DNA from: Heterodera schachtii
Lineage: Eukaryota > Nematoda > Chromadorea > Rhabditida > Heteroderidae
Reading direction: 5' to 3'
DNA length: 64,000 nucleotides
Assembly (NCBI GenBank): GCA_023374025.1
Contig: SIJG01000083.1
Span: 141,134-205,133, forward strand
Shown: piece by piece, positions 53,174 through 64,000 of the stretch
Layout of the letters: every line of letters begins with the position of its first letter
How positions within the stretch are numbered: the stretch's first letter is position 1
Position numbers and translations under genes: made by a program
The notes under the pieces: generated by a model
Databases searched by the model: none
Told to the model about the DNA's origin: nothing
What the model saw: the letters and a program-made list of their open reading frames with translations, nothing else

Positions 53174-53200
53174 GTTTTATTACACACCATTCAAAATCAC

Positions 53201-53206
53201 TTTCAG
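53201..53206 (+). promoter_or_regulatory. Possible trans-splice acceptor before IDH3A
   Basis: TTTCAG lies 8 nt before the IDH3A ATG with no upstream coding exon, the usual place for a nematode spliced-leader acceptor. This is an inference from position only. Confidence 0.4.
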
Positions 53207-53214
53207 CTCAATTA

Positions 53215-54779
53215 ATGCTGAAAAATAACTTATTAATCCGTGGCAAATCCATCCTTTTCTCGTTGCCGTTGAGGGCTTTTTCCCTGTCCGCTCAGTGCGC
53301 CAACGGTGAGCCCATTCGTCGCGTCGTTCTGATCCCCGGCGATGGCATTGGGCCTGAAATTTCTTCCGCGGTGCAAAAGATTTTCGAGGCGGCCAAAACT
53401 CCAATTGACTGGGTTTGTTGTTGTCACATCTCTCAATTTTAACCGCCCTTTTTCGAAGGATCCCGTCGATGTCACTCCGGTGCAGGGTCGGGACGGCATT
53501 TTCCGCATTCCGAACAAATGCATTGAGCTGATGCACAAGAACAAAGTGGGACTGAAGGGGCCGCTGGAAACGCCGATTGGAAAGGGGCACCGTTCACTGA
53601 ATTTGGCGGTCCGAAAGTCAGTCAATTTTCCAATTAAAAAAAAACTGATTCCGTTGCCCCCAGAGAGTTTAATTTGTACGCCAATGTTCGGCCGTGCCGT
53701 TCGTTGGAGGGCCACAAAACGCTGTACGACAATGTGGACGTGGTGACCATTCGGGAGAATACCGAAGGCGAATATTCGGGCATTGAACACGAGGTTTTAA
53801 AGGGGAGATCATTCGAATAAAATGCCCATTCGTTCTATTTTTGCAAATGCTCAGATTGTCTCTGGTGTTGTGCAGAGCATCAAACTGATCACTGAACAGG
53901 CGTCCCGACGCGTCGCCCGTTTTGCGTTTGAATACGCGCGACAAAACGGACGAAAAGAGGTCACCGCTGTGCACAAAGCCAACATTATGAGGTATTTGTC
54001 CCTTACTTATTGCTTTTATTTCTCAAAATTGCAAATTCCTTTCGCAGAATGTCGGACGGACTGTTTCTGAAAATGTGTCGCGAACAAGCGCAGGAATTCA
54101 CCGACATTAAGGCAATTTGGGGACACTATTAGATATTCGTATTCTCCGTAGCCATTTCTTAATTTAATTTTGTTTTTTTTTCAGTTCAGAGAGGCTTATT
54201 TGGACACGGTTTGTCTGAATATGGTGCAGGACCCGGGGCACTATGACGTTTTGGTCAGTCAAAATGCCGTTTTTTGATGCAACATCCAAAACCGAGTCTG
54301 TCTTTGTCTAGGTGATGCCCAACCTTTACGGTGACATTCTATCCGATTTGTGTGCCGGACTGATTGGTGGACTCGGCGTCACCCCATCTGGAAACATTGG
54401 CGAAGGGGCGGCAGTGTTTGAAAGTGAGGATTTTTTAATTGTTGGAATGGGACTGTGGAATATAATTTGGTTAAAAGGTGTGCACGGGACGGCGCCGGAC
54501 ATTGCGGGACAGGACAAGGCCAACCCTACCGCCCTTCTGCTGTCCGGCGTGATGATGCTCCGTTACATGGGCTTGGAGTCGTACGCCAACAAAATCGAGA
54601 AGGTCGGCACTGACGAGAAATGCCTTTGCTGCTGCTTTGGCATACTTCCTTCAATCCCATTGGTTCAGGCTTGTTTCGACGCGATTTCGCACGGGGACCA
54701 CAAAACGCGCGACTTGGGCGGCACGGGCACATGTTCATCATTCACGGCGGACATTTGCGCGAGAATAAAGAGCATGTGA
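53215..54779 (+). CDS. IDH3A: NAD-dependent isocitrate dehydrogenase, alpha subunit, mitochondrial, 367 residues, 9 exons
   Basis: This is the catalytic subunit of the TCA-cycle enzyme that oxidises isocitrate to 2-oxoglutarate in the mitochondrial matrix. Exons: 53215-53412, 53459-53616, 53664-53793, 53855-53991, 54048-54111, 54185-54253, 54312-54423, 54478-54602, 54669-54779. The 1104 nt give 367 residues (human 366). A basic, Ser/Leu-rich presequence (residues 1-30) precedes [15 protein letters not shown]. Further landmarks are [86 protein letters not shown] and a C-terminal [20 protein letters not shown]. Intron 5 (54112-54184) begins GC rather than GT. A hAT-like element ends 34 bp before the first codon's TSD-flanked boundary region. 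Confidence 0.96.
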
Positions 54780-55381
54780 AAGGGCGAAGAAGGAAGGAAT
54801 CGCTGGTCGAGACTGATTTGTCCTGTCGTATTTGTTTCTCATTCTTTGCCCGGTCGTAAACTTAGGCTTTATTGTTTTTTTTGCATCTTTCTCCGTTGCT
54901 CTCTCTCTCTTTTCTCAGTTAAGAAATCGTGTGCATAATAATTTGTCAGTGCATGCGAAACGGCCATTTTCCCCCATTTTTGACCCATAAAAGACTCTCT
55001 AGTCGAAGCAAATACAAAAGCAATTGTTTAGGCATTTGAATGGATTGACCGAGTAAACCATCGTTTGTTATTTCTTTCCACCATTGACTTTTAAATGTTC
55101 ATGTCATAAACAATAAATTTTGTCACCATAATAAAGCATTCATCTTTGAGATTTTTGTCGTATTATTCCGAACAAAAAATATTTACAATAATTTAAAATA
55201 TTTTGCAAAGAAATATAAAATGAATGAGGAAATGACTGGGAGAGGACAATAAACAAATAACCGAGCTGCCAATTCCAAAAATGGAAGTGAAATGAGTAAA
55301 GAGAAGCAATGAGTCACATGTGAAGCAGGAAAAAGAAACTGAAAAGGACAAATTTGAGGGGGGGGGGGGGATAAGATGGTG
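54780..55381. other. Convergent 3' region between IDH3A and the dipeptidyl peptidase gene
   Basis: It holds the 3' UTRs of two convergent genes. AATAAA-type signals are visible on the plus strand near 55108 and 55130. A run of about 12 G lies near 55359. No gene is seen. Confidence 0.55.
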
Positions 55382-58300
55382 TCATTTGGCGAAACAATTT
55401 TGTAGGAATTTGGTAAGCATTGTGTACAGGTGCCAACGGACGCCACTCAAATTGTGCGATTCGTCGGTGTACACCTAACAAAATGAGTGGGATAAAAATG
55501 CTCATTCAAAATGCCGAAACATAGCAATTAACTGTGACTGACCATTAGCCTAAATTGGATGTTGTCGTCAGTGAGTGCGCGAATAAATTCTGCCGAATTT
55601 TGATAGTGCACATTATCTTAAATGGAAGACACTTTTATGAATGGGTAATATAGTTGATAAAAGGGGCCCATTTTGCAATTCCAAATTTACCGTCGGCCGA
55701 CCCGTGGGCCAACATAAATGACACATTGCGAAACGGGCGCACATCGGTGCTCAGGTCGGTGCGTTCGTACGCCTCGGGCCCCGCCTCGCCCATGTAACGC
55801 TCCACATAAGTGGCATCTGTGGGAAAGGGAGAAAGACGTCCACGAGAAAATGGAAAACAAAAAAGGTACCGTAAAGTTTAAAGTTGGAGACGGGGGCGAC
55901 ACTGAAAAAGAGGAAAAACGGTGGAAGGAATTGGGAAAAAGAGCAGTCAGTCACCTCGCCGCACAAGAGAAAGTCCGATTGATGGCCAAATCCCTTTGGA
56001 CGGCGCGCGCAGTGACAAAACCGCCGTAGGACTGACAATGAAGGGGAAATTGGTTCAGTGAAAGGCTTTTGCCGCACTTTATCACACCGATTTTGATGGC
56101 ACTTGCCATTTTAAAGCAATTGATGGCATTTGTCACTTGCTCATTAAGAATTGTTTTATTCATTATCAACTTATAAGGAGTGAAAAACGTCGCATTTAAT
56201 GCCTTTTGAAAATTTAAAATAGAAATTTCCGAGCCCATTGCTCATTTTATAAATGTGCCATTACTGCTTCAATTCGATTGTTTTGAACCTTAGAAACGCC
56301 CTTTTGCCCTCACTGACCCATCCCCAAATGCCGACTCTCTTCTCATCCAGCAATGGGTACTTTCGGAGCAGTGCCCTGCAAAATATTTGCATAAAGGAAA
56401 ACAAATGAAAATTACGACCTCATCGTCATGATTTGGTCGTCCACCTCCACCGTGCCGAAATTGCCGTACAATGGCTGCTTCTGTAGCCATCCCTGGTGGC
56501 CTGAGCCGCGTCCGTCGATGAACACGACAATGAATTCCTAGGAGGAAGAACGGATTGACACAACGCCAAAAACATGGGGAGAAATAGAACTCACGAGATT
56601 GGAAACGAAGAAAATGTCAAGCCAATTGGTGGATGCCCACTCCTCCGTCACTTTCTGTGTGCCGGGACCGGCGTATCTGAGAGAAATGGCATCAAAATGC
56701 CATGGGTTTAATAAATGTCATGCCATGCCAAACTCACACGTCGACGAGCACCGGGTATTTGTGCTCAGGCCGTTTTTCATTCAGTGAAACGCCGTAAGGG
56801 ACCAACACTTTGGCGGAAGTTTCTGAAAAAGGCACACGGAATTGACCAAACATAAAGCCAAAGAAGCGCAAAAAAAGGGACCAACCGACGCCGTTGTCCA
56901 ATTGGAAGCGCTCAAAATGGACAGTGGGCAATCGGTGGGTGCGCAATGCTTTCTCAAGCGCATCGTTTCGCCCAAATTCCAACACTGACAAAGAAAAAGG
57001 AAATATATTAAAGTGATTAGTTAAATATTTAACAGTCAGACAAACTCAGAAACCGTTAGATTTTTGTGAATTTTTTCATTTCCAATAGAGACCAATCAAA
57101 TGTTTCGACCTCCGCTCTGTTTGTACAAATTGGCAATTCGCTTAATGAGTCCGCCCTTCACACCCCAAGGACTAAAAAATGGTGAAAAAAAGGTCGTCGC
57201 CCGAGGGTAAGGGGGTACCCCCGCCCAAGCTGAAATCCTGGGATCGTCAACCCTGGGAAGTCCATGTCCCACCCGTCTCCAATCGGTCGTCCGCTGTGTT
57301 CAGTCGTGCCACCAGCACAAACGGCGTGCCCGGCCCCTTGCAACTCAAATACACAAAACGTCCGTCCGATGCGCCGCCGTCGCCGTTTTGGTCGGCCAGC
57401 GAACTGTCGTGGAAAGAGCAATTGGAGGAAATGTTGCAGGACAAACAGATGGGCTCCACCAGTCCATTGTCAAATGTCTGAAGAAAAAGGGGTGGTGCCA
57501 AAGCGTCACATAAAATTGGGAAAGGAAAAAACGTACGGAAACGGAGGGACTGACGAAGAGATGCCTTTGGGAGGGCGAAGGGGCGGCGGCGGTGTAAAAA
57601 CTGCAGAGAAAAGGGCACAAAATGAGCGAAACACAGAGAAGGAAATGACAATAATGGAAGTTACATTTTTCGGCGTTTTCTGTCCATTCCGTTGATCTTC
57701 AGCACATCGAAGTCGCCCATGGCGAGAAACGCTTTGAAAATGAACGGTAAAATGACAAAAACAAAATCTATTGATAGCGCCTATCAGAAGTGCCAGCGGA
57801 TTTCCCTTTAACATTTTCAAAATTATCATAAAATTATCGAAAAAATTAATAACCCTGCAAAAATGCTAATGAATTTTTTGTTCAATTTGCAATGGGTCGG
57901 ATTATGATGAGAGCAATCAAAAATATTTGTCATATAAATGTCATAAAAGAAAAGGAAAGCCCAGTTTCATAAATATGAACGTGTCATTTACTTATTGTTT
58001 TGCTTACCTTCGCGACCCCCGCGGAGTTCGGCGGGGACGTGCACAAGGGCCTAACAAAATGGAAAAGTATTTTGAACAATAGTAATAAAAAGGCAGTTTT
58101 GTAAAATGTCAGTTGTCCATTGGGTCGCTTTGTCCCCATTCTTCTCTCCTCCACCCACCAAATGCGTGTAAATGTTTCCGTTCGGTCGCCGATGGGGCAA
58201 AAGTGTGTAAAAGGCGTCCTCCACGAGTGCCTCCGGCGTCACTTTGGAGTCCTCGGCCTCTGCCCACAGTCGCAACGGCACACTGTTCGGCAGGGTGGTA

Positions 58301-61300
58301 GACGGCGAGTCGAAGGCGTACTTTTGGACGAGGGACGGCACGCATTGGGCGGAATTGAAAGTGCACAGGGAAACGGTGATCTGTGAGGGTGAAAAACGAA
58401 AAATGATGATTATTGGATTTTAAGAAAATCCTGTGACCATCCCCAAATCCATCGACATTTCCATGCGCATTCATTCACCTGATTTTGGAAGCGATTTGCC
58501 CACACAGCGGCAAGCGTCGGTTGGCCGTGAAGATGGAGCCAAGTGGCGGAGAACAAATAGACACGGGCACTGAAATGGACATGACATTCAAATGCCGTTT
58601 CCTAATTTAAAAGCATTGGATAAATTGAGAGTTTGACGGCACTCCGACCGAAGGACTGTGCCTGAACCAAAACGATTTTCGGGTCCCAACTACGGTATCG
58701 ATTCTCAAAAAACTCTAACATTTTCACCTTTTGTCAATGGCATCGGTGCCAATGCGTCGGATGGTCGAGTCGTTCCTCCGCCAAATGTTCAGCCAAACTT
58801 CCGGCAGTTTGCGCTCGCCCGTCTTTGGGTACGGCTGCTGGGCCATAAACGGATATTGCTGCCCTTGAAATAGAACAAAAAATATTGGATAACAAACCAA
58901 ATTGGGAGAAATTTACCGGCATAATAACTGATGGGCACGTGCGGCACTTGGCGGTTGTCAATGGTCAAAAATGCCTGTAAAAACTCAATGAATCCGGAAA
59001 AACGGGACGGAATTCCATCAAAAAAACAATGGGAAAGAGTGGAAAAACGATGATGGGGAGGGCTCATTTATGCAAATCATAAGCTTTCACATTCTAAATT
59101 ACCAATCTTATGCAGAATTTCAGTTCTTGGTATGGTGGTCTTTCCTTTTTTTAACTCAATGACCAAGTGAGTCTTCGCCAATTATCACTAATGAGATGGC
59201 AACTAATTAATTAATTTGCTGCCGTACATCACTTTCCATCATTTTTCTGTCAGTTTTCTGTGTCCTCACGAAATCGTTTTGCAATTTGCTGACTTACCAA
59301 AAACTGTCCGTCCGTCGACCACCACAGTGTCTGTGCACTCTGCAGAATCTCTTCTTCGTAAAGCCAATCCGCCACTCCGTTCAGCAAATCGGCGCTCGAT
59401 TCATTGGTCAACTGAACGCTCAGCGAAGCGGACGGACTCCGCTGGAAGAACACATCATTCTCATGCACATAAGCCTAAAAAAGAGAGAAAATGGGGGGAC
59501 AAATTTGAAAAACGGAATAAAAATGAAAAGAAAAACCGGAACAAAAACTGGAAAATTGAAAACGAAACGAACGAAATGGTCGCCGTTGGGACTCCACGCC
59601 AAAACGCGCACATTCTCATCCCCACTCTGTTTGGGCCCAACATTTTCGAAGATTCTGCAACAAAAAAAAAAGAGTACATCCATTCCATTTCAAAACTGTA
59701 CAGTATGCCAATTGGGAAGTGTGCCGCCGGCACTTACTGTTTCTCGGTGTCGTAGATACGGTAGGTGCTCTTGGGCGACCGTTTGCTGGGCGCGTAGTTC
59801 AAAATGATGAAACGGCCCCCGGGCGAAAGGGACACGGAACTGGGCTTACCAAAGCGAAACTGAACGGAGGGAGATTATTAGTCCATAATTTTGTTATACA
59901 AAAAAAAAATTTCATAGACTTAAAGCTTTCGACTGATTCCAAAGAATGTAGACAATGACCAAGTAACAAAAAAGTTATGGCCTAGCAAACTGAGAATTGT
60001 CATTGAATTGAACTAGAGTCTCACATTGATAAGAAAAGCTCGTCAAATGGACCAGCTTGACAATATGAATGTGTGAATTTACGCACCTTTTGTTGTTGTT
60101 TTTTTCATAATACCGAAAAAAGAACGTGGCCGGCGGGGTTTTTCCCTGCCATCCCCACGGTATTTTTCTGCTGGATAACTATTAAAGCTAAATTTAATAA
60201 AGCTTTGTCTCCTAAATATTAGGCATTTATCGCCAAAAAGGCCACTGCTGTATCCGCAGCATTCAAAATTCATATTTTGTGCATAATGTAAATTGCCCTA
60301 CTTTCCCCGACCCAATCCCGTCATAAATTTGTCCCTCTGTTCGTCCCATCCCAAGCCAATCCTATCCCTCTCATTTCCAATGTTATCGTGCCATTTCTAT
60401 CCATTCACCTCTGTTGCATATGCCATCCATCTCTCTCATTCCCTTTGTGTTTTACCGTCATTACCCCTCATCCCATCCAAAGTCCATCCCTATTGTGCCA
60501 GTATATAAGGCCTCTCAATTTCCCCCTCGGGGGCTGCGAGATGTCTGCGATGGGTCAGTCTGTGCTATTCCTTGCCTTTGGCAATCCTTTCCCAAAATAA
60601 CCAATTGCACTGACCCACCCAAAATGCTATGAGGTTATTGTTGACCCAAACTATTCCCGGTTTTCAATTCATAATTATTTGTTAATGCTTTTCCATCAAT
60701 AAATCCCTCTCTCTTAAAATGGTAATTTGAAATGGCTTTAAGCCTTAAACCCGGGGACACAACAGCCACATTAAAATGCGTTTTAAATTTCACCAAATCG
60801 CCAGGCAACGTTTTCCATGTCCACCCAATTGGGCCTCCGTTCTCCGCCCCTTCGTTCAGTTCCAATACGCGGACACTCTCCGCCTCTTTGACGAGCAGTC
60901 GCCGACTGTCCAACCATTCCAACGACTCCACCGAGTTCAGAAAGCGATGGGTGAGCACATCAGCCAAAGTGACGCGCTTCTGCGGTTGGTCAGCGTCCAA
61001 AAGAGCTGCAAATTATTTGAAAGAATTGTATTTTTTGAAACTTTTCCATGAAAATCGGTAGTCCCAAATTTGTTTACGCTTTGGTCACAAATATGACATA
61101 CATTCAGAAGAATATGCCAAACCCGGCTCTAGTGCACTTTATGAGTCCAATCGAGTTTTATGAGTCCAATCGACTTTTATGAGTCCATTCAGAGTTTATG
61201 AGTCCGATAACTTTTATGAGTCCAATCAAAGTTTATGAGTCCAAACCAATTTTTTATGAGTCCAATCAGAATTTATCAGTCCAATCAAATATTTGTGAAT

Positions 61301-62182
61301 CCAGTAAATTTTACAATATTATTCAACTTTGGAGATTTTTCATTCTACAATAAAATAAATAATTTCATTTTGTTTGCGCAAACGCTAGAAGACATTGTGT
61401 TTGTAAATCATCAGATGTATTTTGTTGATCCTAATGACCCAAGAGTGCACACTCAAGACATTGAGGCGACAAAAAAAGCACTCAAAAAAGGATTGGGACA
61501 CTTGCACGGAACTAACTCTGACATGTTACCCACCTATCTTTATCAGTATATGTTCCGTCGGTTCCATGGAAATTCAAAAATTTTCCAAAATATTCTGGAA
61601 GAAATTCAATAACAATATTCGCTATAATTGTGGCTTTACTTTGTGTATTTGAAATTTTAGGCAGACAGTTTGAAAAATAAAAATTGGACTCAAAACTTTA
61701 TTTAAAAAAACATTGGACTCATAAATTGTCATAGGACTCATAAATATTTTAATGGACTCGTATACTCTTATTGGACTCATAAAAGTCAGATCGGACTCAT
61801 AAAACTCGATTGGACTCATAAAAGTCGATTGGACTCATAAAGTGCACTAGAGCCCCAAACCCAAAGCCAAATTCGATCAAAAATAGTATTTTTATGAGAA
61901 TTCGAATAAAAATCGTGAAAGTATATGTTTGTCTTTTCGTTGCCATTCGAATTCTGAGTTAAAAATGCGTCTGATGAATGAAAGTCGATTTTCGAGTAAC
62001 CAAAAGCAAAATGCAAACGCACGGGGCGTAAGCACGAGCACGGCAAGTGCAATGATGGAACACATTGCGACGATGACGAGAAGCGCTGTTGCAATGCCAC
62101 GCCAATTGCGCTCCTGCGGACTGGCAACGGACAATTCCTTCAATTGCGGTGATTGGGAAAATTTGTGTTTGAGGAGAGTCAT
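55382..62182 (-). CDS. Type II membrane dipeptidyl peptidase, DPP6/DPP10-like but with intact S9B catalytic triad, 827 residues, 23 exons
   Basis: Exons (high to low): 62023-62182, 60794-61005, 59738-59859, 59573-59654, 59298-59474, 58917-58974, 58728-58863, 58479-58569, 58159-58380, 58008-58050, 57665-57731, 57537-57600, 57273-57477, 56886-56984, 56738-56822, 56595-56676, 56419-56537, 56318-56375, 55955-56031, 55870-55901, 55691-55816, 55543-55616, 55382-55474. The sum is 2484 nt. A short cytosolic tail ends RNWRG, one membrane segment follows (ATALLVIVAMCSIIALAVLVL), then the beta-propeller with DWLYEEEI (the double-Glu that grips the substrate N-terminus), then the alpha/beta hydrolase. 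Nucleophile GWSYGG, Asp in ADDNVH and His in DESHNL are all present. Vertebrate DPP6/10 have lost the Ser. Expected to cleave X-Pro/X-Ala dipeptides outside the cell. Intron 1 holds a Merlin-like element. Confidence 0.93.
61125..61854. mobile_element. Merlin-like element in intron 1 of the dipeptidyl peptidase gene (730 bp)
   Basis: Its ends GGCTCTAGTGCACTTTATGA are identical to those of the element at 49828-50229, and it is flanked by the perfect 8-bp direct repeat CCAAACCC (61117-61124 and 61855-61862). Each terminus is built of about 8-9 degenerate units of TTTTATGAGTCCAATCGA, in opposite orientations at the two ends, most conserved at the tips. Between them lies a fragment of a DDE transposase. 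Confidence 0.92.
61415..61612 (+). pseudogene. C-terminal remnant of a Merlin/IS1595-type DDE transposase
   Basis: The 65-residue stretch includes DPNDPRVHTQDIEATKKALK and MLPTYLYQYMFRRFHGN. This is the H-T-Q-x-I-E...L-x-Y-L...M-x-R-R pattern of the C-terminal DDE region of ISXO2/IS1595-like and eukaryotic Merlin transposases. The Glu of the triad would be the one in HTQDIE. The N-terminal two thirds of the enzyme are missing and the Trp usually found after this Glu is replaced, so it is inactive. Merlin elements make 8-9 bp target duplications, which matches the flanks. Confidence 0.7.
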
Positions 62183-62697
62183 TTGGGGTGGAAATTGGAA
62201 CGGAATGTATGGGTGGGGCTCTTTTTTGTTTTGTTTAACAGAGCATGGAATCCGAAAAATGAAAATGAATGGGATGAAAACGAAAGGGGGGGACGGCACG
62301 AACGGAAGACGGACAAAGAAATCTGAGAAGTGGCGGGGGGGGGGGGGGGGACGGAAGGAACGGCACGACGGACGAAACCGACGGGGGTAATAAAATGACA
62401 GAGAATGGCATTGGGAGAGAACAAATAAATCCGAAATTTAATGATAATGATGACAATGAGTGTAGCGAAAAAGAAGCACTTCTGCTGCCAAACAGCGGAC
62501 GGAATTCTTTTGCCAGAAAAAAAGCGGAGAAAAGAAAAAGGACAAAAAAAAAACAAAATATTATGGCGACGAATGCCAAATTAAAAACCAAAGTTGGCAC
62601 CGTTCGTCCGCCCCAAAATATTCGATCGATCGATTTGTCATGCGTTGCCATTCATTTTGATTGGTTGCGCCGTTTTTGTTTGTTTGTTTTGCCGTAC

Positions 62698-62793
62698 CTC
62701 TTCCCCAGCGGCGTCGCCGATGAGTCCGCTGCTGCTTTGCATTTCCGCGTCCTTTAGTCCGCCCATTTCGCTGTTTGTGGCTGCTGCAGCCAT
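62698..62793 (-). other. Candidate alternative first coding exon of the dipeptidyl peptidase gene
   Basis: On the minus strand an ATG at 62793 opens 32 codons (MAAAATNSEMGGLKDAEMQ...), rich in Ala, Glu and Ser, and ends at a good GTACGG donor in phase 0. A cytosolic N-terminal extension of this kind is usual for DPP6/10-type proteins with alternative first exons. No clear matching acceptor is visible near 62182, so this is tentative. Confidence 0.35.
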
Positions 62794-62799
62794 TCAATT

Positions 62800-64000
62800 G
62801 GCGCAGGAGAAAACAATGCACAAACAGAGGGATTTTTTGGCAGTTAATTTTTTGATTTTTGCATTTTATTAAGCGTGGAAAAGGTGGTCCATCGAGCCGA
62901 AAGTAACGACGGAAATTGGCGAACACTTCGGCACCAACAATCGGTTGCGAAAAGGAAAAAGAAGCAATGGGCATACGGCCAAACGGTGGCCAAACACTTC
63001 TTTCCCCCCCCCCCCCCCCACTCATTCAATTCATTCAATCCACGCCTTCCCTCTCATTGCCAAAGGCCAATGGCGGCGGCTGATGCCCTCGGCGTCGTAT
63101 CGACCAAAGGCGGCGGAGTTTGGCAGTCATTTGGCCATTGTTAACGCCGACAGAGAAGAAGCAAAAACATATTAAATAATACACGTGAAGAGGGCGAAAA
63201 GAAAGTGAGAAGAGAGTTAGTGAGTTAACAGCGGAAAAGGGGGCAAAAGGTCGAGAGAGAAATGGGAGAGAGAAAGAGAGAGAGAGGGGAGAGAGTGAAA
63301 GGAAGACGAGAGAGAGGGGGTGGGAGGAGGGCGAGAGAGAAGGGGTGAAAGAGAGTGGAGAAAGGGAAAGGAAGACGAGAGAGAGATGGGAGAGAGAAAA
63401 AGACGAGAGAGAGGGATGAAGACGAAAGAGAGTGGGGGATGAAGACGAGAGAAGAGGAGGGAGGGGGGAGGGGGAGAGACGAAAAGCGTGAGAGAACACC
63501 AACAGCAGGACAACATGGGAAAGGAGCAAAGGCAGGCCATGTTTAAGAAGGGACGGACGGACGGCGCCATCGGCACCGCCCGAGAATGGCAAACCTCCGT
63601 GTTTTTTTAATCACAAATTTTCATCCGTCTGAAACTGCCGAAATTGTAGGTAAAGTTACCTAATTAATGAAAATGGGTCGGAAAGAGAGCCTCGGGTGGG
63701 GGGGGGGGCGACGGATGTTGGCGATGTTCGTCACCCCGCCAATGTTTGTAACTCTCTTTTTGCTACCGATGATTCCCCCCTTCCCCAATTTCACTGTTCT
63801 GTCCCTGTTCAGTTCACCGATCGGTCGGGCGGACCCCGTTCTCCCAATTTTTACGTCTGATTAGAATCTTAAGGTTGACTGATTGTTACCAAATGAGAGA
63901 AGGGGGGGGGGGACGCAAAAGAAATGGGAAAATGAAAATTAATGGAAATTCGGGGTTTTTTAGTGCCTCAATTTAAAGTTTTAAGATGAGAGGGGGGGGG
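62800..64000. repeat. Low-complexity right end: GA-rich tract and poly-G/C runs
   Basis: From about 63200 to 63480 the plus strand is almost pure purine (GAGAGAGA..., GGGAGAGAG...). Runs of 9-13 C or G lie near 63005, 63702, 63900 and 63991. The long reading frames here are repeat-encoded Ser/Pro/Leu or Arg/Glu strings, and no gene is called. Confidence 0.75.

Noticed and set aside
60635..60793. Reading frame continuing after exon 2 of the peptidase gene (VKFKTHFNV...)
   Set aside because: A GTGAAA donor precedes it, and the true next segment (FRFGKPSSVSLSPGG...) at 59738-59859 fits the family better.
63035..63592. A 185-codon Ser/Leu/Pro-rich frame on the minus strand
   Set aside because: It is translated from a GA/CT microsatellite, with no start context or family resemblance.

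Overview
This is eukaryotic DNA. Genes are split by many small GT-AG introns (most 34-80 bp), with pyrimidine-rich TTTCAG acceptors and AT-rich non-coding DNA. Gene content (a bacterial-type cyanase with introns, an IDH3A, an SLC25A42 carrier, a DPP6/10-type peptidase) and intron style fit a nematode, most likely a plant-parasitic tylenchid such as a cyst nematode. The organism assignment is inference.

Positions 1-34,011 are repeats. A tandem satellite with a monomer of about 678 bp fills 1-291, 3,538-18,028 and 19,543-30,766, roughly 39 monomers in all. Each monomer carries a long imperfect palindrome (arms about 75 bp). The array is bracketed by two nearly identical 3.2-kb composite insertions (292-3,537 and 30,767-34,011). 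Each holds the 3' LTR end of an internally deleted Ty3/gypsy-like retrotransposon (minus strand), a small GC hairpin, a short tandem repeat and a foldback element. A third insertion (18,029-19,542) carries the 5' part of a gag gene and replaces about 50 bp of satellite.

Positions 34,012-62,800 are gene-dense single-copy DNA: NUDT21/CPSF5 (-), UDP-glucose pyrophosphorylase (+), cyanase (-), SLC25A42-like mitochondrial carrier (+), a two-PWWP-like-domain protein (+) and its broken tandem duplicate (+), a LysM membrane protein (-), isocitrate dehydrogenase alpha (+), and an 827-residue type II membrane dipeptidyl peptidase with an intact catalytic triad (-). For all the intact genes the spliced exon lengths sum to whole codons. 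They are mostly unrelated housekeeping genes on alternating strands, with no sign of an operon.

Mobile DNA is spread through the genic part: two Merlin-like elements with perfect 8-bp target duplications inside introns, an 806-bp hAT-like element ending 34 bp before the IDH3A start codon, a 468-bp foldback, and three copies of a structured 210-bp GC-rich repeat in introns. The last 1.2 kb (62,800-64,000) is GA-rich low-complexity DNA with poly-G/C runs and no gene I can support.
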